Source: Methyloferula stellata AR4 (GTDB lineage: Bacteria; Pseudomonadota; Alphaproteobacteria; Rhizobiales; Beijerinckiaceae). Taken from it: 64,000 nt of DNA. Position 1 is the stretch's first letter. The number at the start of each line of letters is the position of its first letter. A program made the position numbers and the translations under genes. The stretch is taken from assembly GCF_000385335.1 (NCBI RefSeq), contig NZ_ARWA01000001.1, positions 3,860,001 through 3,924,000 on the forward strand. Reading direction: 5' to 3'. Shown here piece after piece: positions 1 to 7,579 of the stretch. A model generated the notes under the pieces. That model worked only from the letters and a program-made list of their open reading frames with translations. It did no database searches and was not told where the DNA came from.

Positions 1-481
1 CGGATCCTGGCGCCGTGGTGAAGGTGAGCGTGTTCGGTTGAACCAGGCTCCAGCCGCTCGCTTGCCCGGTTCCGTTCAAATAGATCTGCGCGACTGAGGC
101 CACCCAAGAGACCGGCTCCGTAAAAGCGCCAAGCGTGCGTCGAAACGCAAAACCTTCCGTTGCACCATCACCGACGCCGATGACCTGGCCCGTCACCGCG
201 TTGTCGGATGGGTCGCTATAGAGAAAAGTGCCATATTGGCCTTGGCATTGCAGATAGAAACCCATGAGGCTCTGCAAGGAATGATCGGTGAGGCCGGCAT
301 ACGATACACCTGACGACAATCCGTCATAGGTCAGCTCGAATTCATAGAGCGTATCGGCATAGAGCGGGCTGCGGACTTCGCGGCCGGACACATGGCTTAC
401 GACCCGCGTCGAAAAGGTCGGACGCTTATGCACCGACCAGCTTTGGCCAGGTAGAATAGGAAAGGAAGGCGGCGCCGTCAT
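1..481 (-). CDS. DUF2460-type phage tail protein (3' end outside window)
   Basis: An open minus-strand frame starts at ATG 481-479 (MTAPPSFPILPGQSW) and runs off the left edge without a stop, so about 160 codons are visible. It carries the DUF2460 signatures HVSGREVRSPLY, YEFELTYDGL, a GQYGTFLYSDP stretch and GDGATEGFAFRR. In gene transfer agents and related siphoviruses this family sits at the tail tip downstream of the tape measure, as here. Its first third resembles the C-terminal tail of the TIM-barrel protein encoded just upstream (591-2861), which suggests a local duplication. The family call is by eye from the translated strand. Confidence 0.8.
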   Translation of the reverse strand, partial: MTAPPSFPILPGQSWSVHKRPTFSTRVVSHVSGREVRSPLYADTLYEFELTYDGLSSGVSYAGLTDHSLQSLMGFYLQCQGQYGTFLYSDPSDNAVTGQVIGVGDGATEGFAFRRTLGAFTEPVSWVASVAQIYLNGTGQASGWSLVQPNTLTFTTAPGS

Positions 482-590
482 GGGATGCAAGTCCAAGATA
501 GATGAGAAGAACCGTCGGGCCGGATGCGATCCCGCAACCAGCCTCGCGGCCGGATAGGATTTGCGCAAACGTCTGGCAGAGGAAGCTCGG

Positions 591-2861
591 CTAACCTGTT
601 TTGACCGATCGGAGCTTCACGGATTGCAGCGTGAACAAACGGGTCATGAATTCTTCGAGATCCTGCTGATCATTTTCGAAGCGGCACAAAAATGTCTCGC
701 CCGCGGCAAAACATGAGGCTACAGGCGAGGCAAAAATAAAAGCACCGTTTCGTCCCTGCTGCGCGTCGAAGAAGGCGATGATCGCTTGCAAATCCTGCGT
801 GATATCCTCGCGCAAGACGTCGAAGCTGAGTTCGATCTCATAGAGCGGCGTGGACATTTTGGCTGTCCGGCTTTGCCGCCCGGAGACATGCTCGGCCACG
901 CCCGTGGCAAAGCCCGGCCGATAGTGGATCGACCAGCCCTGCCCGCCGAGAGCCGGAAAGACCGAGTAGCTCGTTGTCACCGGTACGGCGTCCGGCACCG
1001 GCGGCACGAGATAAGGCCCCTTTCCGTCGAGCCATTGTCCGGCGCGCCAATTGCCGGCATCGCCCCAGACATCACCGCGGACCGGAAAGGCGGGAAACGG
1101 CCGCGCGTCCCAGTTCCAAACCGACATGAATGCCGGCTCGATCATCTTCACGTCCGTCGCGGACACGGCGTTGTGACCGTCCGTGATCCAATATTCATAG
1201 ATCGCCTGCAAAGCGAGAAGCTGGATCTCTTCATCCTGGCGCGGCCTGAAGCCGCCCCCCGCCTGCGGGTCCCAAATCGACCAATAAGGCGTGAAGCTTT
1301 CGCTCGATTTCGGATCAAAGAAAACATTCGGCTGGTTTGGGCCGCGATCGCAGGACGGAAAACCATATTCCGCGAATGTGATCGGCTTCGATTGCGCGAT
1401 CCATTCGGTCGGTGGACCATGCGGCGCGAAGCCCTGCCCGTCGGCGGCGTCATAGATCGCCTGATGCGGATTGTTCCACCACCAGCGCAATTGCTTATTC
1501 GCCAACAATTGCTGATTGGCGAAATATGGCTGACGATTTTGCGCGAGCCTGTCGCCTTCCGGCAGCGAAACGCGCAAATCCGATCCATAGGGATCGAAGC
1601 CCAATCCATCATTGGCGCTGTCGGCATAGAACCAATTGAATTTTTCGCCGCCTTCGATGTTGGCCTTGAGATAGGGCTTCGAATAGATCGTCGGCTGACC
1701 GGAAAGCCCCAGGGCGTTCATCGTGCTCGCGGAAGGCGGCCAAGCCGCCGCGTCCGGCGCCGGATCGCTCCAATGGATCACGTCGAGCCCGCCTGTGCCC
1801 GTCGTCCAATCGGAGAGCGGCAGATAATTGTCGATCGAGATGAGGTCGATATTGTCATGCGCATAGAGCTGATCGAGATGCGGCCATTGCCCGTTCTCGC
1901 CTGGATGCTGAAAGCCCATCCAATCCGACCAATCGGCCGAATAGGAAATGAGGTTGTGAAGGCCGGTCGGATCCTTGACGAGGCCCGCACTGTCGAAGAT
2001 CGTCCGCACATCGTCGGAAAGCTGCATAAGCCCGGCGACAAAGGGATAGTCCCATATGACCTTACCGTCGCCGCCTGTCGTGCCCGCCTTGGTCCAGCCT
2101 GGCCCACGGATCGCTTCGAGGCCGCGCAACTCCGAGCCGAGCAGGAAAAGATCGACGCCCCCCGCGACAACGCAAAGATTGGCATAATGCAAGATCATGC
2201 GGCGGAAGGAATAATCCGTCGTCGGGCCCGAATAGGCGACGGTGAGATTGGTCGCATCGCGCGCAAATTGCGCTGGCGTCGCCGATCCGAGGAAGGCACT
2301 CACCGCCGCCGTGGCGCCGCTTGAAACGTCAGCGCCCGTATAAGTGATCCGGCCGCGCCAGGGAAATCCCGCGGCCGTCATCAAGATGAATGGATAGAAG
2401 ACGACGCGAAACCCGCGCGTCTTCAAGTCCTGGATGCAACGAACGATCGATTGATCGGATGGTGTCCCGCCATAGACGAAGGATGAGCCGTTCTGCGGAA
2501 TCGGACTAAGGCCGGCCGAAAACTGCGTCAGTCCCGAGCAGCGCCAAAGATCGCTGCCGCCTACAGCCTTTTGAAATGAGCCCCCGATGTAAGTGGTCGA
2601 CGGATAGATCTGACAGGCGGAGACATCGAGAGAATTACCGAACCAGGCGACGACGAGCGCCACGGTTTCGCAGTCTGGAAACTGCGCCTGAAGCTGATCG
2701 AGCGCGATCGCGTAATCCGTGACCGTGCCACCGCCAGCGGAAGCGTAGAGATTGATCGGCTGGAGGCCCGCGGAGCCAACGCGCTGACCGAGATAGGCGA
2801 CGGTGTCATAGGTAAATTCTCCGGTTGACGGGAGAAGATTGATGCCTTTGATAAACGACAT
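591..2861 (-). CDS. Phage tail-tip protein with GTA TIM-barrel-like domain
   Basis: 756 residues. The N-terminal two thirds match the TIM-barrel (glycoside-hydrolase-like) domain of gene transfer agent and siphovirus baseplate proteins, with GEFTYDT near the start and the VVAWFGNSLDVSACQIYP segment. Such proteins form the tail hub and may help degrade or contact the cell envelope. The last ~125 residues (from about VFPALGGQGWSIHYRPGF) instead resemble the N-terminal part of DUF2460, paralogous to the next gene. The start codon abuts the tape-measure stop (2862), indicating translational coupling. Composition matches its neighbours. Confidence 0.75.
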   Translation of the reverse strand: MSFIKGINLLPSTGEFTYDTVAYLGQRVGSAGLQPINLYASAGGGTVTDYAIALDQLQAQFPDCETVALVVAWFGNSLDVSACQIYPSTTYIGGSFQKAVGGSDLWRCSGLTQFSAGLSPIPQNGSSFVYGGTPSDQSIVRCIQDLKTRGFRVVFYPFILMTAAGFPWRGRITYTGADVSSGATAAVSAFLGSATPAQFARDATNLTVAYSGPTTDYSFRRMILHYANLCVVAGGVDLFLLGSELRGLEAIRGPGWTKAGTTGGDGKVIWDYPFVAGLMQLSDDVRTIFDSAGLVKDPTGLHNLISYSADWSDWMGFQHPGENGQWPHLDQLYAHDNIDLISIDNYLPLSDWTTGTGGLDVIHWSDPAPDAAAWPPSASTMNALGLSGQPTIYSKPYLKANIEGGEKFNWFYADSANDGLGFDPYGSDLRVSLPEGDRLAQNRQPYFANQQLLANKQLRWWWNNPHQAIYDAADGQGFAPHGPPTEWIAQSKPITFAEYGFPSCDRGPNQPNVFFDPKSSESFTPYWSIWDPQAGGGFRPRQDEEIQLLALQAIYEYWITDGHNAVSATDVKMIEPAFMSVWNWDARPFPAFPVRGDVWGDAGNWRAGQWLDGKGPYLVPPVPDAVPVTTSYSVFPALGGQGWSIHYRPGFATGVAEHVSGRQSRTAKMSTPLYEIELSFDVLREDITQDLQAIIAFFDAQQGRNGAFIFASPVASCFAAGETFLCRFENDQQDLEEFMTRLFTLQSVKLRSVKTG

Positions 2862-4109
2862 TCAGGCTTGCAGCTTCTTCAAGCCCAGATGCGTGCCAAG
2901 ACGCACGCCTTCGTTGATCGTGCGCAGGATCTCCTTGCCATTGCCTCTGATCCAGCGTTTCACATCGCCTGAGTCCAGCGCCGAAATATTGAAATGCGTG
3001 GCGTGATTGACGGTCACGCTGGAGGATCCGCCGCCGCCGACCGCATTGGCCATCAGTGATTGCGCCCAGGGCGTTTGCGCGGCAGGCACGATCATCTCAC
3101 CTTGATGGACTTGCGCGATCATATCGGAGGGCAATTGCCATGCGCCCGTATCGAAGCTTGCCATGGCTGCGACAGTGGCTTCTCCCGCCGCAGCCGGTCC
3201 AGCGGCCGCCGGGCCCATGAGCGGCGACAGGAAGCCGAAGATCCCCGCGAAAGCCTCTTTCGACGACGCTAGAATCTGCGAAATCATGCTGCTGAAATTG
3301 GCCGTCTGGGCCGCGGCCGCGCCGGCGCCTTCAACGCTCGTGCGCGCGGTGACGCCCGCGGTCGTGGCGGCCGTCTCTGCGGCTTCCGCTGCGTGGGTTG
3401 CTGCGACTTTCGTCGCCTGTCCGGCGAGCCAATCGGCGACCATCCGGATACGCGCCTGAATGAAGCTCTGCACGATCGAAAGAGCGACATTCTGCACGGC
3501 CTGCTGCAACGTCTGATGGCCCCGGATCATTTGCATGATCGAATTCGAGATGCTCGACCCGACTTGATCGAATGTCCGGCGGTAATCATTATAGATCTCG
3601 CGATTGACGCTGGTCTCGATCTGCTGGCGGCGCAAGGCGCTTTGGCTTTCGAGCTCTTCGATCTTGCGCTGCGCGTCAGCAAAGGCGCTCGTGCCTTGCT
3701 CGTAAGTCGCCCGTACCGCGGTCAGATAGCGCGTTTCGATCTCTTCGCGTTGCTGTTCGAGCGCGAGAAGGCTTGTCAGCTCCTGCTCATGCGAGATCTG
3801 CGACGTCTGCGCCTGTTCACGAACGGATGATTCTTGCTCTTTGACGCCGTTCAAAGCGATATCATATTGCTCGCGCGCATTGACCCGCGCGATCGCGAGC
3901 ACTTCATCGCCCGAGGCGCGCGCCGCATTGGCCCGCTGCGTCAGGCTGTTTGAAAAGGCCTGACCGAGCGAATCAAACGCAGATGAGACCTGCGCCGCGC
4001 CACCGCGCAATGTCGTGCTGCCAGATTGAATAGCGGAATTCGCCTGTTGTATCCCGCTTTGCAGATCGGAAATATCGGCCGTAAACCGGATCGTGACGTC
4101 ATCAGCCAT
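2862..4109 (-). CDS. Phage tail tape measure protein (short form)
   Basis: 415 residues, rich in Ala, Gln, Ser and Glu, with long helical stretches, a coiled-coil-like centre (residues ~90-200) and a hydrophobic Ala/Gly-rich segment (~215-320). The start MADDVTIRFTADISDLQSGI is typical of minor tail/tape measure proteins. The position directly after the gpG/gpGT frameshift pair and before the tail-tip genes is the canonical tape measure slot. Because tape length sets tail length, 415 residues would predict a fairly short tail if this is the only tape measure. It ends one base before the next start. Confidence 0.7.
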   Translation of the reverse strand: MADDVTIRFTADISDLQSGIQQANSAIQSGSTTLRGGAAQVSSAFDSLGQAFSNSLTQRANAARASGDEVLAIARVNAREQYDIALNGVKEQESSVREQAQTSQISHEQELTSLLALEQQREEIETRYLTAVRATYEQGTSAFADAQRKIEELESQSALRRQQIETSVNREIYNDYRRTFDQVGSSISNSIMQMIRGHQTLQQAVQNVALSIVQSFIQARIRMVADWLAGQATKVAATHAAEAAETAATTAGVTARTSVEGAGAAAAQTANFSSMISQILASSKEAFAGIFGFLSPLMGPAAAGPAAAGEATVAAMASFDTGAWQLPSDMIAQVHQGEMIVPAAQTPWAQSLMANAVGGGGSSSVTVNHATHFNISALDSGDVKRWIRGNGKEILRTINEGVRLGTHLGLKKLQA

Positions 4110-4131
4110 GGAGATTTATTCTGCTTTCAAT

Positions 4132-4727
4132 TTAGGATGCATGTACTTTTCCATCTGGAAAGCGCGCAATCAGGCCGCCTATACCGCTTGGGTCGTGACC
4201 GCCGATCGATGGCTTTGACGCGGGTTTGCGCTCAATGCCGTAGGCAAGCTTCAGGATTTCGTGCGCCGGCGGAAAGTCGCGCCAATAGGAAAACAGCGCC
4301 TGAATGTCGAAGAGGGTCATGTCGTCGATATCGGCCGGCGTGAAGCCGCAGGAGGTCATCAGCCGGGCGTAGAGAAAGTCGAAATCTATGCGGATGGATC
4401 CTTTTGCAGAATCGCATCCGCTCAGGCTTCCCCCAAACTGTGCGATGCTCCGGCTCCCGTTTCGATAAAGCCGCCGAGCCGCAGGACGCTTGTCATCGCC
4501 GCGGCGATCTCCGTGGCCGTCGCCTCGATCTCGGCCAAAGATTCGGCTGCCGAGGCATGATCCCGCGACAGCGCGATCGAGACGATGGCGATCGCCGCCG
4601 CTACATTGCCTGTCTTGTCCTGCGTTGCCATCAGGATCGGCTCGATCGCCTGGACCTGAGCCAAAGTGAGAGGGCGGATGCGCCATTCATGCGCACCGAG
4701 ATGGATCACTTCCGGTTGCGGACGCAT
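4132..4727 (-). CDS. Tail assembly chaperone fusion made by -1 frameshift (gpGT-like)
   Basis: The frame downstream of the gpG-like gene stays open to TAA 4134-4132. It encodes a conserved-looking stretch (MTSCGFTPADIDDMTLFDIQ, then a FSYWRDFPPAHE segment) typical of GTA/phage tail chaperone C-terminal domains. It has no convincing start of its own. A heptamer TTTGGGG at 4437-4431 fits X-XXY-YYZ in the gpG frame, and slipping back one base joins the two frames to give about 198 residues. The arrangement and position between tail tube and tape measure match lambda gpG/gpGT. The fusion is inferred; the overlap, heptamer and open frame are seen directly. Confidence 0.7.
4422..4727 (-). CDS. Tail assembly chaperone (gpG-like)
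   Basis: 101 residues starting MRPQPEVIHLGAHEWRIRPL. The ATG at 4727-4725 shares its A with the TAA of the upstream tail tube gene. The frame is open further upstream, but that region lies inside the tail tube gene, so the overlapped ATG is preferred. It ends ...SHSLGEA at TGA 4424-4422, nine bases after the putative slippery heptamer. Like gpG of lambda, it should coat the tape measure and bring in tail tube subunits together with the longer frameshifted product. Confidence 0.75.
   Translation of the reverse strand: MRPQPEVIHLGAHEWRIRPLTLAQVQAIEPILMATQDKTGNVAAAIAIVSIALSRDHASAAESLAEIEATATEIAAAMTSVLRLGGFIETGAGASHSLGEA
4431..4437 (-). promoter_or_regulatory. Putative -1 ribosomal frameshift site (TTTGGGG)
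   Basis: Read on the minus strand, the gpG frame is AGT TTG GGG GAA GCC TGA. The heptamer T TTG GGG fits X XXY YYZ, so both tRNAs can re-pair as TTT GGG after a -1 slip. The -1 frame then continues for 99 residues. Position and geometry match programmed frameshifts in phage tail chaperone genes. No downstream pseudoknot was worked out. Confidence 0.6.
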
Positions 4728-5464
4728 TACGAAGCCTCCGCGAAGGACCAGGTCATGATATTGCCGGCGGAATCGGCAAAACACGAGAAATCGAATTCCG
4801 GCATGGTGAAGTCTTCGAGTTTCGTCTGAAAGCTCAATTTGCTCGACACGCAATTATTGAGTTTCAACGAAACGGCTTGGCCTTGGAAGGTCGTATAGAA
4901 GAGCGCCTGGAATGTCGGCGTCGTGCCGAGCAGCGGATTGGTGATTGCGAGCTTCTGGCCGCTGCCGGTCACGCCATAAGTGTAGCTGATCAGCACGGCC
5001 TTTCCCGCATCCGCCGAAGCAAATGTATAGACGCCGGCGGCGACGGAATATTGCCCGCTAGCGGGCGAAGACGCGACCTTGGTCAGCGGCAATCCGGTCG
5101 CGGCATAGGTGACGCCATCATCATCGGCCGCGGTCGCGGAATTCACCACCGTGACGGTGTAAGGCGAGCTCGCGGGGACCGAGCCCGCTTCTGCGAAAGA
5201 GGTCGCAAGCTGCCCCGAAGACGGCGTCACGCCATAAAAAAGATTCGCGAAGGCGAGGCCGGAGATTCGAGCGACCTTCGCCTTGCCTGTGGTTTTGACC
5301 GTGCCGCGTGCAGCGACAAGCGGATATTGATATTGGCCATAGACCTCTTTGACGCTTGCGCTTTCCTCGATTGTCACTTCCTGCACGAGGCCGAAATTGA
5401 CGGGCGTCGCCTCGGCAATATCGGTGCGCGTACCGATCAATATGCCAGAACCGAATGTATACAT
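4727..5464 (-). CDS. Phage major tail tube protein with inserted decoration module
   Basis: 245 residues beginning MYTFGSGILIGTRTD; the features VQEVTIEESASVKEVYGQYQ and a C-terminal KLEDFTMPEFDFSCFAD segment are typical of siphovirus/GTA tail tube proteins. Residues ~97-164 form a separate Gly/Ala-rich module (GVTYA, LTKVASSPASGQY, GVYTFASADAG) that recurs in the head-tail connector encoded at 6391-7218. The gene lies between the tail terminator and the gpG-like gene, and its stop overlaps the next start (TAATG). The tube role rests on order plus sequence style and was not tested by search. Confidence 0.8.
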   Translation of the reverse strand: MYTFGSGILIGTRTDIAEATPVNFGLVQEVTIEESASVKEVYGQYQYPLVAARGTVKTTGKAKVARISGLAFANLFYGVTPSSGQLATSFAEAGSVPASSPYTVTVVNSATAADDDGVTYAATGLPLTKVASSPASGQYSVAAGVYTFASADAGKAVLISYTYGVTGSGQKLAITNPLLGTTPTFQALFYTTFQGQAVSLKLNNCVSSKLSFQTKLEDFTMPEFDFSCFADSAGNIMTWSFAEAS

Positions 5465-5495
5465 GGATTCAGATCTCCTTCATGCGAGAGGCCTA

Positions 5496-5942
5496 TCAAG
5501 GCAGGATCATTTTGACGGGCACGATCATCACGGCATCTCCATCAAGATCGCCCGGATCTTTCATGAGCTTGCCGTCGATGCGGCAATGCGAGACGAGACC
5601 GCCGAGCGTCTTGCGTCCGGTGAGCAGATCATCACCCGAAAGAGCAAAGGCGGCGTCAAGCGCATCCATCACCTCGTTCAAGAGCGATGCGCCGTTCACA
5701 TTGGGGTCTTTGGCATTGAGATAGATAAAGACCTTGGGCTCGATGACGCGTTTGGCGATTGCGCCTTGGCTCCAGGAGTAGGTCTCGAAACCGCCTTCGA
5801 AGATGAAACAGGCGGGCCGGTTGGCCATGGACACATCGGTCCAAAGTTTCAAGCGGCGCAGCGGCCCTGTCGTCCAATCGTAAGAAGACGCAAGAAGGTT
5901 CGCGAGCGCTTCGAGAGCATCGTCGCGCGTGGTCACTGACAT
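5496..5942 (-). CDS. Tail terminator / tail completion-like protein
   Basis: 148 residues. The segments FIFEGGFETYSWSQGA and KVFIYLNAKDPN, and a C-terminal stretch about the DGDAVMIVPVKMIL strand, resemble small phage tail completion (tail terminator) proteins, which cap the tail tube and join it to the head. It lies between the gp10-like gene and the tail tube gene, exactly where terminators occur in HK97-type modules. No catalytic motif is expected. The assignment is mainly positional. Confidence 0.6.
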   Translation of the reverse strand: MSVTTRDDALEALANLLASSYDWTTGPLRRLKLWTDVSMANRPACFIFEGGFETYSWSQGAIAKRVIEPKVFIYLNAKDPNVNGASLLNEVMDALDAAFALSGDDLLTGRKTLGGLVSHCRIDGKLMKDPGDLDGDAVMIVPVKMILP

Positions 5943-5959
5943 GGCGTTTTCCTGGTATT

Positions 5960-6394
5960 TTAGGTTTGCGTCAGCGCGTCGAGGACGGATTGCTTCAAAT
6001 CCGCCGTGATCGCGTCCTGCATGTCGGCCAGCGCATGCGCGAGATAGCCATGCGCCGGGATGAGCGAGCCAGGATGATGCACGCTTTTCGCGAAGACCGT
6101 GCCGCCGCCTCCCGCGAAAGCCAGGGCTTTCGCCTTGACCGCGATAATGTCATGCGCGGCGGTCTTGCCGCCATATTCCTGAATGGCGGCATAGGGCACG
6201 CCTTCGCTTGACACGAAGCCTTCGACATCCGTGCCATCCTCATTCGTGCCCGAGACGAGCGACGCCGCCAAACGTCCAGAGCGCTGATTTAAAATCGCGC
6301 CGGATAGATTGTCTTTGACGCGGGCTTGCAATTGCTGCGCGAGATCCACGACGCGGTCCGCAAGAACCCGCTCTATGGCATCAACATCGATCAT
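5960..6394 (-). CDS. HK97 gp10-like head-tail protein
   Basis: 144 residues from ATG 6394-6392 (MIDVDAIERVLADRVVDLAQ), which overlaps the upstream stop as ATGA. The open frame continues upstream but reads antisense-like sequence, so the coupled start is chosen. The pattern of an N-terminal helix, a GRLAASLVSG strand, a VPYAAIQEYGGKT motif and a C-terminal helix with PAHGYLAHAL is characteristic of the HK97 gp10 family, whose members sit at the head-tail interface. Confidence 0.8.
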   Translation of the reverse strand: MIDVDAIERVLADRVVDLAQQLQARVKDNLSGAILNQRSGRLAASLVSGTNEDGTDVEGFVSSEGVPYAAIQEYGGKTAAHDIIAVKAKALAFAGGGGTVFAKSVHHPGSLIPAHGYLAHALADMQDAITADLKQSVLDALTQT

Positions 6395-7218
6395 GGCATC
6401 ACCACCCGGCGATAGGGTTGCAAGATGCAGGCGACGAACTCCGGTATGTCTTTTACGATAAAGCTGACCGTCTCTTGTCCGCCCAAGGACTTCGATGCCT
6501 GCCCGATGCGGGCATGATAGACGTAGCGCTCCGCCGCCCATTCCTTGGCGGCAAGCGCGAGATCGTGCGGGATATAACCATAGGTCAAAGTGACGGCGGC
6601 ACCCGCATCGCCCGTGGCGAATGTATAGAGCCCGGCTGAGACGGCATATTGCCCGGCGCTCGGATTGGATGCGACGGACGTGAGGAAAGAGCCGTCGGCA
6701 TAGGCCACGCCGCCGTCACTCGCAAAAGCGCCGTAAGGCGCCTGAGCCGCGATTGTGAAAGGCGCCGCGGAGGGGATGGCCGCGGCCTCATTGGCTACCT
6801 GATAGCCTGCAAAATAGGAGATGATGACGTTTTGCAGGCCTTGATTGAAAAGCCCGTAACGCAGCGAGAGACGTTGCATGCGGCCAGGCGGCGTGGCATC
6901 GACGGAATCCAGAATATAGCCTCTTTGCGCCGGTGCGCCTGAGACAAGCGGCGGCGCGGCCGGCATCGCCACGCCGTCGACAACGCAGGAGGCGATCGCA
7001 TTGACAGGCCAATAGCGCAGCATCACCGACGTATCATTGCCGCCGTCGATGATATCCGTATAGGTTGTCGGCAGGATCGACGGGCGATCGAGGAAGGTCA
7101 GGATCGCGCGGCTGACCTGTGAAACGAGAAGCGACAGAAGATCGTCATCTTGTGTCCCTTCGACGCCGAGCCAGGTCTTCAGATCGGCCAATGTCACGAG
7201 ATCGAATGAAGACGCCAT
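6391..7218 (-). CDS. Head-tail connector (gp6-like) with inserted module
   Basis: 275 residues from MASSFDLVTLADLKTWLGVE, starting just after the stop of the previous gene. The N-terminal LADLKTWLGV...DDLLSLLVSQVSRAI and the RYWPVNAI segment are typical of phage gp6-like connectors. The usual YTAGY...IPxDL region is split here: between IISYFAGYQ and YGYIPHDLALAAKEW lies a ~67-residue module (residues ~148-214) closely resembling the one inside the tail tube protein. It ends VVMP with an ATGA overlap into the gp10-like gene. Confidence 0.75.
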   Translation of the reverse strand: MASSFDLVTLADLKTWLGVEGTQDDDLLSLLVSQVSRAILTFLDRPSILPTTYTDIIDGGNDTSVMLRYWPVNAIASCVVDGVAMPAAPPLVSGAPAQRGYILDSVDATPPGRMQRLSLRYGLFNQGLQNVIISYFAGYQVANEAAAIPSAAPFTIAAQAPYGAFASDGGVAYADGSFLTSVASNPSAGQYAVSAGLYTFATGDAGAAVTLTYGYIPHDLALAAKEWAAERYVYHARIGQASKSLGGQETVSFIVKDIPEFVACILQPYRRVVMP

Positions 7219-7219
7219 G

Positions 7220-7567
7220 TCATTGCGGTCCTTCATTTGCACGCCGCGCCAGCGCCCGCAGCTCGTCATTGGTGACAGGGAGCGTCACGCCGACACCCTT
7301 CGCCTTCAAGAAGGCAAAGAGGCCGCGGCGATTGAGCCCTTCGATTTCGTCGCCCGGCGAATCGTGCTTTTCGGACGACAGCTCTGTGTGAGGAAGCCGT
7401 GGAGGCGCGTCGCACCTCGCCTCAGCCTCGCTCAGCGGTAGGAAGCCATGCGCGCGCAGCGCATGCGCGGCAGGATCTTCGACAATGACGCAGCCTTCGG
7501 TGTCGATCTCGATTCGCTCGCCGCCATGCGAGGCCGCGCCGCAACCTGGTGGAGCACGAAGCTTCAT
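7220..7567 (-). CDS. Small phage structural-region protein of unknown function
   Basis: 115 residues starting MKLRAPPGCGAASHGG. The C-terminal part (GLFAFLKAKGVGVTLPVTND, then ELRALARRA) looks like the short helical motif found in phage proteins encoded between capsid and connector genes (the HeH/LEM-like style of small head proteins). It lies 12 bases after the major capsid gene and one base before the connector start, so it is part of the head operon. No enzyme motif is visible. Confidence 0.6.
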   Translation of the reverse strand: MKLRAPPGCGAASHGGERIEIDTEGCVIVEDPAAHALRAHGFLPLSEAEARCDAPPRLPHTELSSEKHDSPGDEIEGLNRRGLFAFLKAKGVGVTLPVTNDELRALARRANEGPQ

Positions 7568-7579
7568 GACGCGAGCTCC

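Noticed and set aside
786-2324. Long plus-strand open frame of 512 codons
   Set aside because: It lies entirely antisense to the TIM-barrel tail protein and is Arg/Ile-rich in the way GC-rich antisense shadows are; no motif.
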